Of a stretch of DNA of 64,000 nt, positions 35,463-43,762 are shown in pieces. Location of the stretch: contig NZ_JACIDX010000023.1 of NCBI RefSeq assembly GCF_014196525.1, forward strand, positions 1 through 64,000. The letters are read 5' to 3'. This DNA comes from Novosphingobium sediminicola (GTDB lineage Bacteria; Pseudomonadota; Alphaproteobacteria; Sphingomonadales; Sphingomonadaceae). A program made the translations under genes and the position numbers. The stretch's first letter is position 1. Each line of letters opens with the position of its first letter. The notes under the pieces are model-generated. The model searched no databases, was not told the DNA's origin, and saw only the letters and a list, made by a program, of their open reading frames with translations.

Positions 35463-36536
35463 ATGAAACGCTCCGCCCTGCTGTGCACGCTCGCGCTGAT
35501 GACGGCGCCCGTGCAGGCACAGGTCAATACCGCCGCCCCGGCAGCCATCGCCGGCGCCCCTGCCACCACGGTGCAGACCATTACCGTACACGGCCCCGCG
35601 CTCGAACATGCGCTGGAAGGCGATAGCGCCGAGCGCGAAGTGCTGGTCGTGCTGCCGCCCAGCTATGGCCGCGACAGGAACCGGCGCTATCCGGTGGTCT
35701 ATGCGCTGCATGGCTATTCCATCGGCGCGCGCCAATGGACCGGCGAAATCCATGTGCCGCAGGTCATCGAAAACGCCTATGCACAGGGCGCGCAGGAGAT
35801 GATCTTCGTCTTTCCCGACAGCAAGACCGCGCATAATGGCTCGATGTATTCCAGTTCGGCCACCACGGGCGATTTCGAGACCTTCATCTCGCGCGATCTG
35901 GTCGCCTATATCGACGCGCATTACCGCACCATCGCCCGACGCGAAAGTCGCGGCCTGATCGGCCATTCGATGGGCGGCTATGGCGCCAGCCGGATCGGGA
36001 TGAAACATGCCGATGTGTTTGGCGCGCTTTATCTGATGAGCCCCTGCTGTCTTTCGGCGCGCGGCTTGTTCGGCGTCTCGCCCGAGGCGATGCAGGCCTA
36101 TGCGACCATGAAATCCCCGGCGGATTCGGCGGGTCTGCCCTGGGCCCAGCGCGGCATGCTGGCCGCCGCCGCCGCATGGTCGCCCAACCCCAAAAATCCG
36201 CCGCTCTACCTCGATCTGCCCATGGCCGCCGGTCCGGCGGGCGACTACAAACCGCGCGAGGATGTGTTGGCCAAATGGGCCGCCAATGCCCCGCTCTCCT
36301 TTGTGGATCAATATATTGGCCAGTTACGCCGCTATGCCGCCATCGCCATGGATGTGGGCGACAGGGACGGTCTGAAGGCCGACACAGCCCGGCTGCACGA
36401 TGTGCTGGACAGCTATGGCATCGCCAACAGTTTCACCATCTATGAGGGCGATCACACCAACCGCGTCGCCTTCCGTTTTCAGGAGCAGGTCGTGCCCTTC
36501 TTCAGCCAGCATCTCGTGTCCGGAAAACGCCCGTGA
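35463..36536 (+). CDS. Exported esterase, CE1/esterase-D type (acetyl-xylan or feruloyl esterase-like)
   Basis: 357 residues with a signal peptide (1-20, TAPVQAQ). Alpha/beta hydrolase with nucleophile Ser169 (LIGHSMGGYGAS), the strand RYPVVYALHGYS, and a late Asp (VGDRDG) and His (YEGDHTNRV). This architecture is that of esterase D/CE1 proteins acting on acetyl or feruloyl groups of arabinoxylan. The stop overlaps the GTG start of the GH27 gene (GTGA), so both are co-translated. No LacI-type palindrome was found in the 176 bases upstream. Confidence 0.82.
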   Translation: MKRSALLCTLALMTAPVQAQVNTAAPAAIAGAPATTVQTITVHGPALEHALEGDSAEREVLVVLPPSYGRDRNRRYPVVYALHGYSIGARQWTGEIHVPQVIENAYAQGAQEMIFVFPDSKTAHNGSMYSSSATTGDFETFISRDLVAYIDAHYRTIARRESRGLIGHSMGGYGASRIGMKHADVFGALYLMSPCCLSARGLFGVSPEAMQAYATMKSPADSAGLPWAQRGMLAAAAAWSPNPKNPPLYLDLPMAAGPAGDYKPREDVLAKWAANAPLSFVDQYIGQLRRYAAIAMDVGDRDGLKADTARLHDVLDSYGIANSFTIYEGDHTNRVAFRFQEQVVPFFSQHLVSGKRP

Positions 36537-38440
36537 GCCGCGCGGTGAAAACCAGCCTGATGCTGGCCGCCAGCCTGATTGGAACCGGACTCCACGCAGC
36601 CCCGGCCCGAACCGATCCCTTGGCCCCGACGGGGCAATGGAGCGTCACCGCGCGCGGTCAGGCCCCCCTGCCCCCGATGGGCTGGAACAGTTGGAACGCT
36701 TTCAACAGCGATATTGACGAGGAAAAGCTGATGGCGGCGGCCAAGGCGCTGGTCGATAGCGGGCTGGCGGCCAAGGGCTATCGCTATGTTGATATTGACG
36801 ATGGCTGGTGGCTGAAACGGCGCCAGAGCGACGGGCGCCTGCTGATCCGCACCGCCGCCTTCCCCTCGGCGCAGACGGGCGATGGCAACACCAGCTTTCG
36901 CCCCCTGACCGACCGGCTGCATGGGATGGGGCTGAAGGCGGGCATCTATTCCGACATTGGCCGCAACTCCTGCGGTCAGGCCTATACCGCCGATTTCAAG
37001 GGCCAGCCCGAGGGCAATGTGGCCGAGCGCGAAGTGGGCCTTTACGATCATATCGATCAGGACATCGGCCTGATGATGGGCGAATGGGGCTTTGATCTCA
37101 TCAAGATCGACGGTTGCGGCATCCGCGCCATGTCACCGGAAAACAAACTGGTCTCCTCGGGCCAATATCGCGCGCTGGGGCCGCTGGTGGATTATGAAAA
37201 CCTCTCGCGCACCGATATTCCGGCTGTGCGCGATCTGTATCGGCGGGTGGGTCTGGCGCTGGCACGCACACGGCCTGCCAATGATTATGTGCTCTCCATC
37301 TGTCTGTGGGGCGCGGCCGATGTGCGCAGTTGGGCCAAGGAGCTGGGCAATATGTCGCGCACCAGCGAGGATATTTCGCCCAATTGGGAGCGGATGCTGC
37401 ACAATCTCGATTCCGCATCCCGGCGCGAGCTTTACGCTCATCCCAACAGCTGGAATGATCCCGACATGCTCTATGTCGGCACGGGCGAGTTCGACACGGG
37501 ACATATTCAGGAGGCCCGCTCGCATATGGCGCTTTGGGCGATGCTCAACGCGCCGCTGATCATCGGCTATGACATGCGCAAGGCAACGCCAGAATTGCTC
37601 TCCATTCTGGGCAACAGCGCGCTGATCGCGCTCAATCAGGATGCGGGCGGTAATCAGGCCGTGCTGGCCTATGATGGCGACACCGCGCAGATTTTTGTGA
37701 AAACTCTGGCCGATGGCGGCAAGGCGGTCGCGCTGCTCAACCGCACGGGCGGGCCGATTGATGTCAAACTCACCGCCGCCCATCTCAAATTGCGCGAAGA
37801 CAGCGGGATCGACCTGACCGACCTGTGGACCGGGGCGCAGAGCCGTTTCACCAAGGAGGTCAACCTTCATCTGGCCGGGCATCAGACGCTGGTGTTCCGG
37901 GTTTCGGGTGCAAGGGCGCATCCGGGCGGCCTCTATCTCTCCGAAATGCCGGGCAGTGTGAACCCGGCGGTGGACGGCATTGTCGAACCGATGGCCGACC
38001 CGATGGTGCATCGCGGCCTGCTGCCCTGGCGGAACACGCGCGGCGATGGCGAACATCCGATCTATGGCGGATGGGGCGGCGCGCGGGCCGATGCCACGCC
38101 CTATGGCATGAGCCTGCGCATCGGCGGGGTCAATTTCTCCAGCGGAATCGGCGCTCTGGCCAATTCGCGGCTGGAGGTGCGCAATGCCGGTTATCGCAGC
38201 TTTGCGGCCAGAGTGGGCGTCGATGATTCCGCCCTGTCACCCGGTGCGCGCGTGCGTTTCGAAGTCTTTGCCGATGGCCGCAGCGTGGCGCGCAGCGGAT
38301 GGATGAAGCGCGGCGACCAGCCGGTGGCCCTGAACGCGCAGGTGGAAGGCTCGCGCATCATCGAACTGGTGGCGCGGGGCGATCGCGGCGATCTGCAGAA
38401 TGTAACGGTAACATGGGGCGCGGCCGCGCTTGAGCACTGA
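36533..38440 (+). CDS. GH27 alpha-galactosidase with NPCBM-like C-terminal domain, exported
   Basis: 635 residues, signal peptide (about 1-24, GLHAAP). GH27 TIM barrel from PPMGWNSWNAF and YVDIDDGWW; nucleophile Asp193 (LIKIDGCG), acid/base probably Asp280 (SRTSEDI) and the family block SWNDPDMLYVG. After the barrel and a beta-domain, residues about 475-630 (LYLSEMPG, INFSSGIG-like GVNFSSGIGALANS, RFEVFADGR) form an NPCBM-like glycan-binding domain. It removes alpha-galactose, for example from xyloglucan or galactomannan. GH27 also includes beta-L-arabinopyranosidases, which cannot be excluded. GTG start overlapping the esterase stop. Confidence 0.9.
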   Translation: MSRAVKTSLMLAASLIGTGLHAAPARTDPLAPTGQWSVTARGQAPLPPMGWNSWNAFNSDIDEEKLMAAAKALVDSGLAAKGYRYVDIDDGWWLKRRQSDGRLLIRTAAFPSAQTGDGNTSFRPLTDRLHGMGLKAGIYSDIGRNSCGQAYTADFKGQPEGNVAEREVGLYDHIDQDIGLMMGEWGFDLIKIDGCGIRAMSPENKLVSSGQYRALGPLVDYENLSRTDIPAVRDLYRRVGLALARTRPANDYVLSICLWGAADVRSWAKELGNMSRTSEDISPNWERMLHNLDSASRRELYAHPNSWNDPDMLYVGTGEFDTGHIQEARSHMALWAMLNAPLIIGYDMRKATPELLSILGNSALIALNQDAGGNQAVLAYDGDTAQIFVKTLADGGKAVALLNRTGGPIDVKLTAAHLKLREDSGIDLTDLWTGAQSRFTKEVNLHLAGHQTLVFRVSGARAHPGGLYLSEMPGSVNPAVDGIVEPMADPMVHRGLLPWRNTRGDGEHPIYGGWGGARADATPYGMSLRIGGVNFSSGIGALANSRLEVRNAGYRSFAARVGVDDSALSPGARVRFEVFADGRSVARSGWMKRGDQPVALNAQVEGSRIIELVARGDRGDLQNVTVTWGAAALEH

Positions 38441-38459
38441 TCCTTTGGCCCAATCCGAA

Positions 38460-38494
38460 AAAGGCCCGATGCGCGGATCACGCATCGGGCCTTT
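38460..38494. terminator. Bidirectional terminator between GH27 and GH51
   Basis: A perfect 14-bp stem (AAAGGCCCGATGCG / CGCATCGGGCCTTT) with a 7-base loop, ending in T-runs on both sides; the strongest terminator in the window. Confidence 0.85.
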
Positions 38495-38572
38495 CCTGTT
38501 ATTGCGGCGGCCACAGGTGAGGGAAGCGCAGCCGCCGCAGGCGTGGACCCAGATCCACGCCTATTCCTGTCC

Positions 38573-40147
38573 TCAATCCAGCCGCACCACCGTGACCGAA
38601 CGCGCGGGCAGCTCCAGCGTCAGACCGCCAGCTCTGCCCTTCACCGAAACCGGCTTGGGCGCGACCACGGCGGGCGCGTCAAACGTGTTCACACTGTCCA
38701 CCTTGGGCGCGGTCAGGACATCGCCCGTGGCCGACTTATAGCCCGACAAATGGATGCTGGCGGACGCTTCGGGGTCGATATTGACCAGCGAAAGCCAGAG
38801 ATGCCCCTGCGCATCGCGCGCCGCCATCACGTCCAGTTTCGGCATGGCGACCGCGCCGCGCACATATTCGCCCGCGGCAAATTTCACCGGCACAAAGCGT
38901 GCATCCTGAAACGGCACATACATGCGATAGACATGATAGGTGGGCGTCAGCACCATCTTGGCGCCATCGGTGAAGATCATGGACTGGAGCACATTGATCA
39001 TCTGGGCGATATTGGCCACCTTTACCCGGTCGGCATGACGGGCAAAGATATTGAGGTTGATCGCGGCCAGGATGCCGTCGCGCAAACTGTTCTGCTGCAT
39101 CAGGAAACCGGGATTGGTGCCCGGCGTGGGCGTCAGCCACGCGCCCCATTCGTCCACGGCCAGAAACACTTTCTTGGCCGGATCATATTTGTCCATGATG
39201 GCGGTCTGCGTGGTGATCAACTGATCCATCCGCAGCGTATCCTTGATGACGGCGGCATAGTCATCCAGCCCGAAGCCTGTGGCCACCCGATGCGGCGGCC
39301 ATGCTCCGCCGATGGTGTAGCTGTGCAGCGAGATGCCCTCGATGTCCCAGCTGTAGACATGGCCCTTCCACGCCTTCATCACCTCTTCGGTGTAATCCAA
39401 CTTGCCCCCATCCCAGCCCACGGCGATGCGCTTCATCTTGTCCTTTTCGCGCTGGGCCGGGTTGAAATTGCGGATGAAGTTGGTGAATCGCTTCATTTCC
39501 TCGACATAATGGTCGGCCGACATGGCCCCGCCGCAGCCCCAATTTTCATTGCCAATGCCCAGCAGCGGCAATTTCCACGGCGCAGCATGACCATTGGCGG
39601 CGCGCTCCTTGGCCAGCGTGGTGTCTTTTTCGGCGGTCATATATTCCACCCATGCCGAAGCCTCGGCGGGGCTGCCCGATCCGACATTGACCGAAACATA
39701 GGGGTCGGCGCCGATCTGCTCGGCAAAATCCATGAATTCATGCGTGCCAAAGGCATTCGATTCGGGCACGCTGCCCCAATTGGTGTTGACCTGAACCCGG
39801 CGCTTGTCGGCCGGACCGATGCCGTCGCGCCAGTGATATTCGTCGGCAAAACAACCGCCGGGCCAGCGCACATTGGGCACCTTGATGGCCTTGAGCGCGG
39901 CCACCACGTCGGAGCGGATGCCGCGCACATTGGGAATGGGCGAATCCTTGCCCACCCAAATGCCGCCATAGATGCCCGAGCCGAGATGTTCGGCAAACTG
40001 GCCGAAAATATTGCGATCGATGACATCTCCCGGCCTGGCGGCCTCCACCGTCACCTCCACCGGCGCACCCGCCATGGCCGGGCCTCCCGCCATCAGAGCC
40101 GCGCCCGCCCCGGCCAGAAAGGCTGAGCGCAAAGCGGCGCGCATCAT
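38573..40147 (-). CDS. GH51 alpha-L-arabinofuranosidase, exported
   Basis: 524 residues, signal peptide (about 1-26, GGPAMA). GH51 barrel: NIFGQFAEHLG, NVRWPGGCFADEYHW, acid/base Glu201 (GIGNENWGCGG) and nucleophile Glu333 (AVDEWGAW). It removes alpha-L-arabinofuranose from arabinoxylan or arabinan. The start may be ATG 40147 (MMRAAL, with a purine-rich GGAAAAG site) or ATG 40165, which has GGGGAGA directly abutting it; both keep the signal peptide. It diverges from the second LacI gene, with an operator between them. Confidence 0.92.
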   Translation of the reverse strand: MMRAALRSAFLAGAGAALMAGGPAMAGAPVEVTVEAARPGDVIDRNIFGQFAEHLGSGIYGGIWVGKDSPIPNVRGIRSDVVAALKAIKVPNVRWPGGCFADEYHWRDGIGPADKRRVQVNTNWGSVPESNAFGTHEFMDFAEQIGADPYVSVNVGSGSPAEASAWVEYMTAEKDTTLAKERAANGHAAPWKLPLLGIGNENWGCGGAMSADHYVEEMKRFTNFIRNFNPAQREKDKMKRIAVGWDGGKLDYTEEVMKAWKGHVYSWDIEGISLHSYTIGGAWPPHRVATGFGLDDYAAVIKDTLRMDQLITTQTAIMDKYDPAKKVFLAVDEWGAWLTPTPGTNPGFLMQQNSLRDGILAAINLNIFARHADRVKVANIAQMINVLQSMIFTDGAKMVLTPTYHVYRMYVPFQDARFVPVKFAAGEYVRGAVAMPKLDVMAARDAQGHLWLSLVNIDPEASASIHLSGYKSATGDVLTAPKVDSVNTFDAPAVVAPKPVSVKGRAGGLTLELPARSVTVVRLD

Positions 40148-40345
40148 GGTCTTTTCCACAAGCATTCTCCCCAAAAGGACTTTTGATTTTTTGGCTCGGC
40201 GCCCAATCGGCACGGGCCGACAAAGCATTATGCAATCAAGGATCGCTCTCTTTCGCAAAACGCCATGCTCATCTGCCCATGCTGCTGCGCAGCTATGCCT
40301 CTCAGTATTTGCCGATGTCGGCCAGTGTCGTTTCGTCCGACTATT

Positions 40346-40357
40346 GATAGCGCTAAC
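40346..40357. promoter_or_regulatory. LacI-type operator, GATAGCGCTAAC (GH51 / LacI 2)
   Basis: A full match to GWTARCGYTAWC, between the divergent GH51 and LacI genes, so it may serve both GH51 control and repressor autoregulation. Confidence 0.68.
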
Positions 40358-40463
40358 TTTAACAAAACCCTCCGGCGGCGCAAGCCCCAATCGTGCCGGT
40401 CGTGCATCTCATGTTGCATTGCGCGAGGGCTCGCGCCAAATATCCCGAAAGGATAAGTATGAC

Positions 40464-41516
40464 ATGAAAGAACCTCGCCTGCGCCGCCGCCAATCCGGCC
40501 GCCCCACTGTCAATGACGTTGCCCGTCTGGCCCAATGTTCGCCGATGACCGTCAGCCGCGTCATCAATGGCAGCAGCGGCGTGCGCGAGGATACGCGGGT
40601 GGCCGTCGAGGCCGCGATCAAGGAACTGGATTATGCGCCCAACAAGGCCGCGCGCAGTCTGGCGGGCGTGTCGCAGATCCGGCTCGCGCTGCTCTATGTA
40701 AACCCTTCGGCGGCCTATCTGACCGAATTGCTGATCGGGGGAATGGACGCGGCCAGCCGTCTCGACGCGCATCTTGTGATCGAACGCTGCGATGTGGGCG
40801 AGGACAAGGAAGCGCTGATCAACAAGCTGACCGCCAGCGGCATTGACGGTTTCATCCTGCCGCCGCCGCTCAGCGATGATGCCGAATTGCTGGCGCTGCT
40901 GCGGCGGCTGCGGGCCCATGCAATGCTGATCGGCCCGGGCCAGGCCGCCGCCCATCACGGCGCGGTGATGATCGACGATTATCAGGCCGCGCTGGACATG
41001 ACGAAATATATTCTGGCGCTGGGCCATCGGCGCATCGGCTTTATCATCGGCAATCCGGCGCAATCGGTCAGCGCGCTGCGTCTGGCCGGTTTCCGCGACA
41101 GTATGCTCAATGCCGGGGTGCCGGTGGATGAGGCGTTGATCCAGCAAGGGGAATTCACCTATCGTTCGGGCATGGATGCGGCCGCCAAACTGCTGGCGAT
41201 GAAGGAGAGGCCCACCGCGATCTTTGCCTCGAACGACGATATGGCCGCCGGTTGCGTAGCGGCGGCCCATCGCATGAGGCTGGATGTGCCGGGCGACCTT
41301 ACCGTATGCGGCTTTGACGATACGGCGCTGGCCTCCACCATCTGGCCCGAATTGACCACCATCCGCCAGCCGATCCGCGAAATGGCCGAAAACGCCATCG
41401 ACCTGCTGGTGCAGGGCATCCGGCTGGAGCGCCAGAAACAGCCGCGCAAGCCGCGCCATGTCTCGCTGGACTATACGTTCATCCAGCGCGAATCCGACGG
41501 CCCTCCTCCTGTCTGA
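40464..41516 (+). CDS. LacI-family repressor 2
   Basis: 350 residues. Helix-turn-helix at about 14-34 (PTVNDVARLAQCSPMTVSRVI), hinge helix (NKAARSLAG), sensor domain with ASNDDMAAGC and CGFDDTAL. The open frame extends far upstream, but ATG 40464 gives the normal N terminus and is preceded by AAAGGAT. It shares most of its DNA-binding and hinge residues with repressor 1. Two LacI paralogs with almost the same recognition helix in one locus suggest overlapping operators but different inducers, for instance different pentose oligosaccharides. That is inference. Confidence 0.92.
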   Translation: MKEPRLRRRQSGRPTVNDVARLAQCSPMTVSRVINGSSGVREDTRVAVEAAIKELDYAPNKAARSLAGVSQIRLALLYVNPSAAYLTELLIGGMDAASRLDAHLVIERCDVGEDKEALINKLTASGIDGFILPPPLSDDAELLALLRRLRAHAMLIGPGQAAAHHGAVMIDDYQAALDMTKYILALGHRRIGFIIGNPAQSVSALRLAGFRDSMLNAGVPVDEALIQQGEFTYRSGMDAAAKLLAMKERPTAIFASNDDMAAGCVAAAHRMRLDVPGDLTVCGFDDTALASTIWPELTTIRQPIREMAENAIDLLVQGIRLERQKQPRKPRHVSLDYTFIQRESDGPPPV

Positions 41517-41525
41517 CGCCCCCTT

Positions 41526-43439
41526 TCACGGCGCAACGGGCAGGGCAAAGCCCGGCACCGGGATCTGGCGCACGTCAAACAGGTTGACCACCGGACTGTC
41601 GGCCCAGGCATAGCGCACCTGCGCCACCGGCTTGCCATCATCGGCCAGAACCACACTGTCGCCATCCGTGCGCGCGGCGGCATAGCGGCATTGCCCCGCG
41701 CCATTGCACAGTTCGAAACCAATCGGGCCGGGCGCGCTCCATGCCTGCAACCCGCCCTCGATGCCGGAAAAACGGATGCGAAGGCCGCCCGCCTCGCGCC
41801 GCGCCTCCACAGGCATGGGCATCGCCACCCCACGCGCGGCCAGAGCCAGGCGCTTGCCCAGCAAGGGTTTGTTGGCGGGGTGAATATCGGTGCGCTCGCC
41901 AATATCGATGGCGCTGACCAGAGAGGCCTGCGGATCATCGGCGGCGACGCGACGCTGGTCATCGCGCAGCGCGGCCCATGTTGACGCGCCGGGCGTCTGG
42001 CGCACCGGGCCGTAATTGGCCAGTTGCACAATCTCGACCGCCAATTTCGCGCCAAATTGCCGCCGCCATCCCGCGATCAAGGCTTTCAGGCGATCGGCAT
42101 AGTCGGGCGTATCGACATCGCTTTCCCCCTGATACCACACCGCACCTTTCAGCGCGAAAGCGCCAAGCGGGGCGATCATTCGGTTGTACATCACGCCGAT
42201 GCCCGCATTGGCGTCCCATGGGGTGCGCGGCGGATTGGCCCCCGCGCTCGAAATACTAAAACGCCAACCCTCGCCCAGCGGCATGGTTTGCCCACCCGCG
42301 ATGCGCAGCGCCAGCCTGTCCGCGCTGCTGGCAAAGCCGCCATTGCCATAGGTGTTGGTCACGGCCACCATGATCTCGTTGACGCCTTCGTGCAGATAAG
42401 CGGGCGGCAGACGATATTCGCGCTGATAATCCCAGCCGAAACTGTTGCCCACCACGCGCCCGTTCACATAGGTCACATCCATGTCATCCAGCACGCCCAG
42501 CGCCAGCACAGCCCCGGCGGCGGCCTGCTCGCGGGTGAGGGTCACCTGACGACGCAGCCAGACCGTGCCGAGCGGCTGGGCGGCCAACGGTGTGCCTTCC
42601 CATGCCAGCCAGCCCTGGATCGAGGGGACCGGCTGCCAACTCAGCGTGTCGGGTTGCAACCATGGCTGACCGCCCCCGGTAGCGCCGCGATACCATGCTT
42701 CCCAGCGCGGCGAGAAGGCGGTGACGGCGGCCAGAGGATCGCTTTCAAAGCGCTTGATCGAGGCCATCTCCGCGCTGCCGTAAAGCGCCAGCCCGGCCTC
42801 GGGGCTCAGCCATGGGCGGATTTGCGAACCGCCCCAACTGGAATGGATCGCCCCCATCGGCACTTTCAGCGCCTTGCGCAGATCGCGCAGCATGAAATAG
42901 CAGGCGGCGGAAAAGCCGGTGACGCTCTCGCGATCGGCCGATTGCCATGCCACGGACCGGGCAAAATCACCCTGCGGGGAAAAGGAAATGGCCTGCGGGA
43001 TGGTCAGCAGGCGCAATTGCGGGTCGCGGGACATCGCGGCCTCAACCCCACCGTTCAGCGCCCGCGCCACGGGGAATTCCATATTCGACTGCCCCGAACA
43101 CAGCCAGACATCGCCCACCAGCAGATCATGGCGCACAAGCCTTTCGCCGCCCGCCTCCACCGTCAGATCGACCGGCACCTCCGACGCCTCACGCGCGGGA
43201 AAGGTCAGGGCGAAATGGCCGGTCCTGTCGGCGCGGGCCTGCGCCTGCGCGGCGCCGAGCGATGCCTTGACCGTGGCACCGGGCATGGCGGTGCCGCCGA
43301 CCACCACCGGCGCCTCGCGCTGGATCACGCCATGGTCGCTCCACACCGGCGACAGGGTGAGCGAGGCCGCCTGCGCCGCGCCGCCAGCCAGCGCCGCCCC
43401 AAGGATCACAGTCAGCCGCCCATACCTAGCCATTTTCAT
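41526..43439 (-). CDS. Sialate O-acetylesterase-like (SGNH) esterase, exported
   Basis: 637 residues, signal peptide (about 1-24, GGAAQAA). SGNH-type esterase of the SIAE/DUF303 group: block I LCSGQSNMEF with Ser118, the AIHSSWGGSQIRPW block, GAVWYQGESD, and the late Asp/His pair near DIHPANK. A galactose-binding-like insert (about 260-390, GTVWLRRQVTL, VTYVNGRVVG) splits the catalytic domain. In plant-polysaccharide loci such enzymes deacetylate xylan or xyloglucan rather than sialic acid. ATG 43439 has a GGAGA site; ATG 43433 is possible. The 3' end lies nine bases from the LacI 2 stop. Confidence 0.87.
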   Translation of the reverse strand: MKMARYGRLTVILGAALAGGAAQAASLTLSPVWSDHGVIQREAPVVVGGTAMPGATVKASLGAAQAQARADRTGHFALTFPAREASEVPVDLTVEAGGERLVRHDLLVGDVWLCSGQSNMEFPVARALNGGVEAAMSRDPQLRLLTIPQAISFSPQGDFARSVAWQSADRESVTGFSAACYFMLRDLRKALKVPMGAIHSSWGGSQIRPWLSPEAGLALYGSAEMASIKRFESDPLAAVTAFSPRWEAWYRGATGGGQPWLQPDTLSWQPVPSIQGWLAWEGTPLAAQPLGTVWLRRQVTLTREQAAAGAVLALGVLDDMDVTYVNGRVVGNSFGWDYQREYRLPPAYLHEGVNEIMVAVTNTYGNGGFASSADRLALRIAGGQTMPLGEGWRFSISSAGANPPRTPWDANAGIGVMYNRMIAPLGAFALKGAVWYQGESDVDTPDYADRLKALIAGWRRQFGAKLAVEIVQLANYGPVRQTPGASTWAALRDDQRRVAADDPQASLVSAIDIGERTDIHPANKPLLGKRLALAARGVAMPMPVEARREAGGLRIRFSGIEGGLQAWSAPGPIGFELCNGAGQCRYAAARTDGDSVVLADDGKPVAQVRYAWADSPVVNLFDVRQIPVPGFALPVAP

Positions 43440-43606
43440 CGCATCATCTCCGTCAGGGAGGAAAGGCTGTCGCGGCGCGGTCAGACGGGCACAGGCCGCC
43501 ATCCGACACACAATCTGCACCCATTCACCGCTGACCCGCGAAACTGCGGCAAAAACCGGCCTTCCGGCAAGCCGCGGGCGCATCAGACATCCGCTCCACC
43601 ATTTTT

Positions 43607-43618
43607 GATAACGCTATC
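43607..43618. promoter_or_regulatory. LacI-type operator, GATAACGCTATC
   Basis: A full match to the GWTARCGYTAWC consensus; the nearer of two sites to the esterase gene. Confidence 0.68.
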
Positions 43619-43719
43619 TTAATAAGGTCCCCCGCGAACAGCAAGGGAGAAAGCAATCATTTTCGGGCTTGGCGCCCATTGACAATCAGGGTCTTGGAGC
43701 CATCGATTTTCCCTGATAG

Positions 43720-43731
43720 GATAACGCTAAC
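43720..43731. promoter_or_regulatory. LacI-type operator, GATAACGCTAAC (GH127)
   Basis: A full match to the consensus, 31 bases before the GH127 start, where it would cover the transcription start. Confidence 0.68.
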
Positions 43732-43762
43732 TTTGCATAATCAAGAAACAAGGGGGAGAGCC

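Larger units (their letters stand above)
43440..43762. other. Divergent regulatory region, SIAE-like esterase / GH127
   Basis: A 323-base gap with two LacI-type operators, at 43607-43618 and 43720-43731, 113 bases apart centre to centre. No other gene is supported. Confidence 0.55.

Noticed and set aside
42024..43622. A 532-codon open frame on + opposite the SIAE-like esterase
   Set aside because: It overlaps the esterase and its promoter and contains an operator. No recognisable protein.
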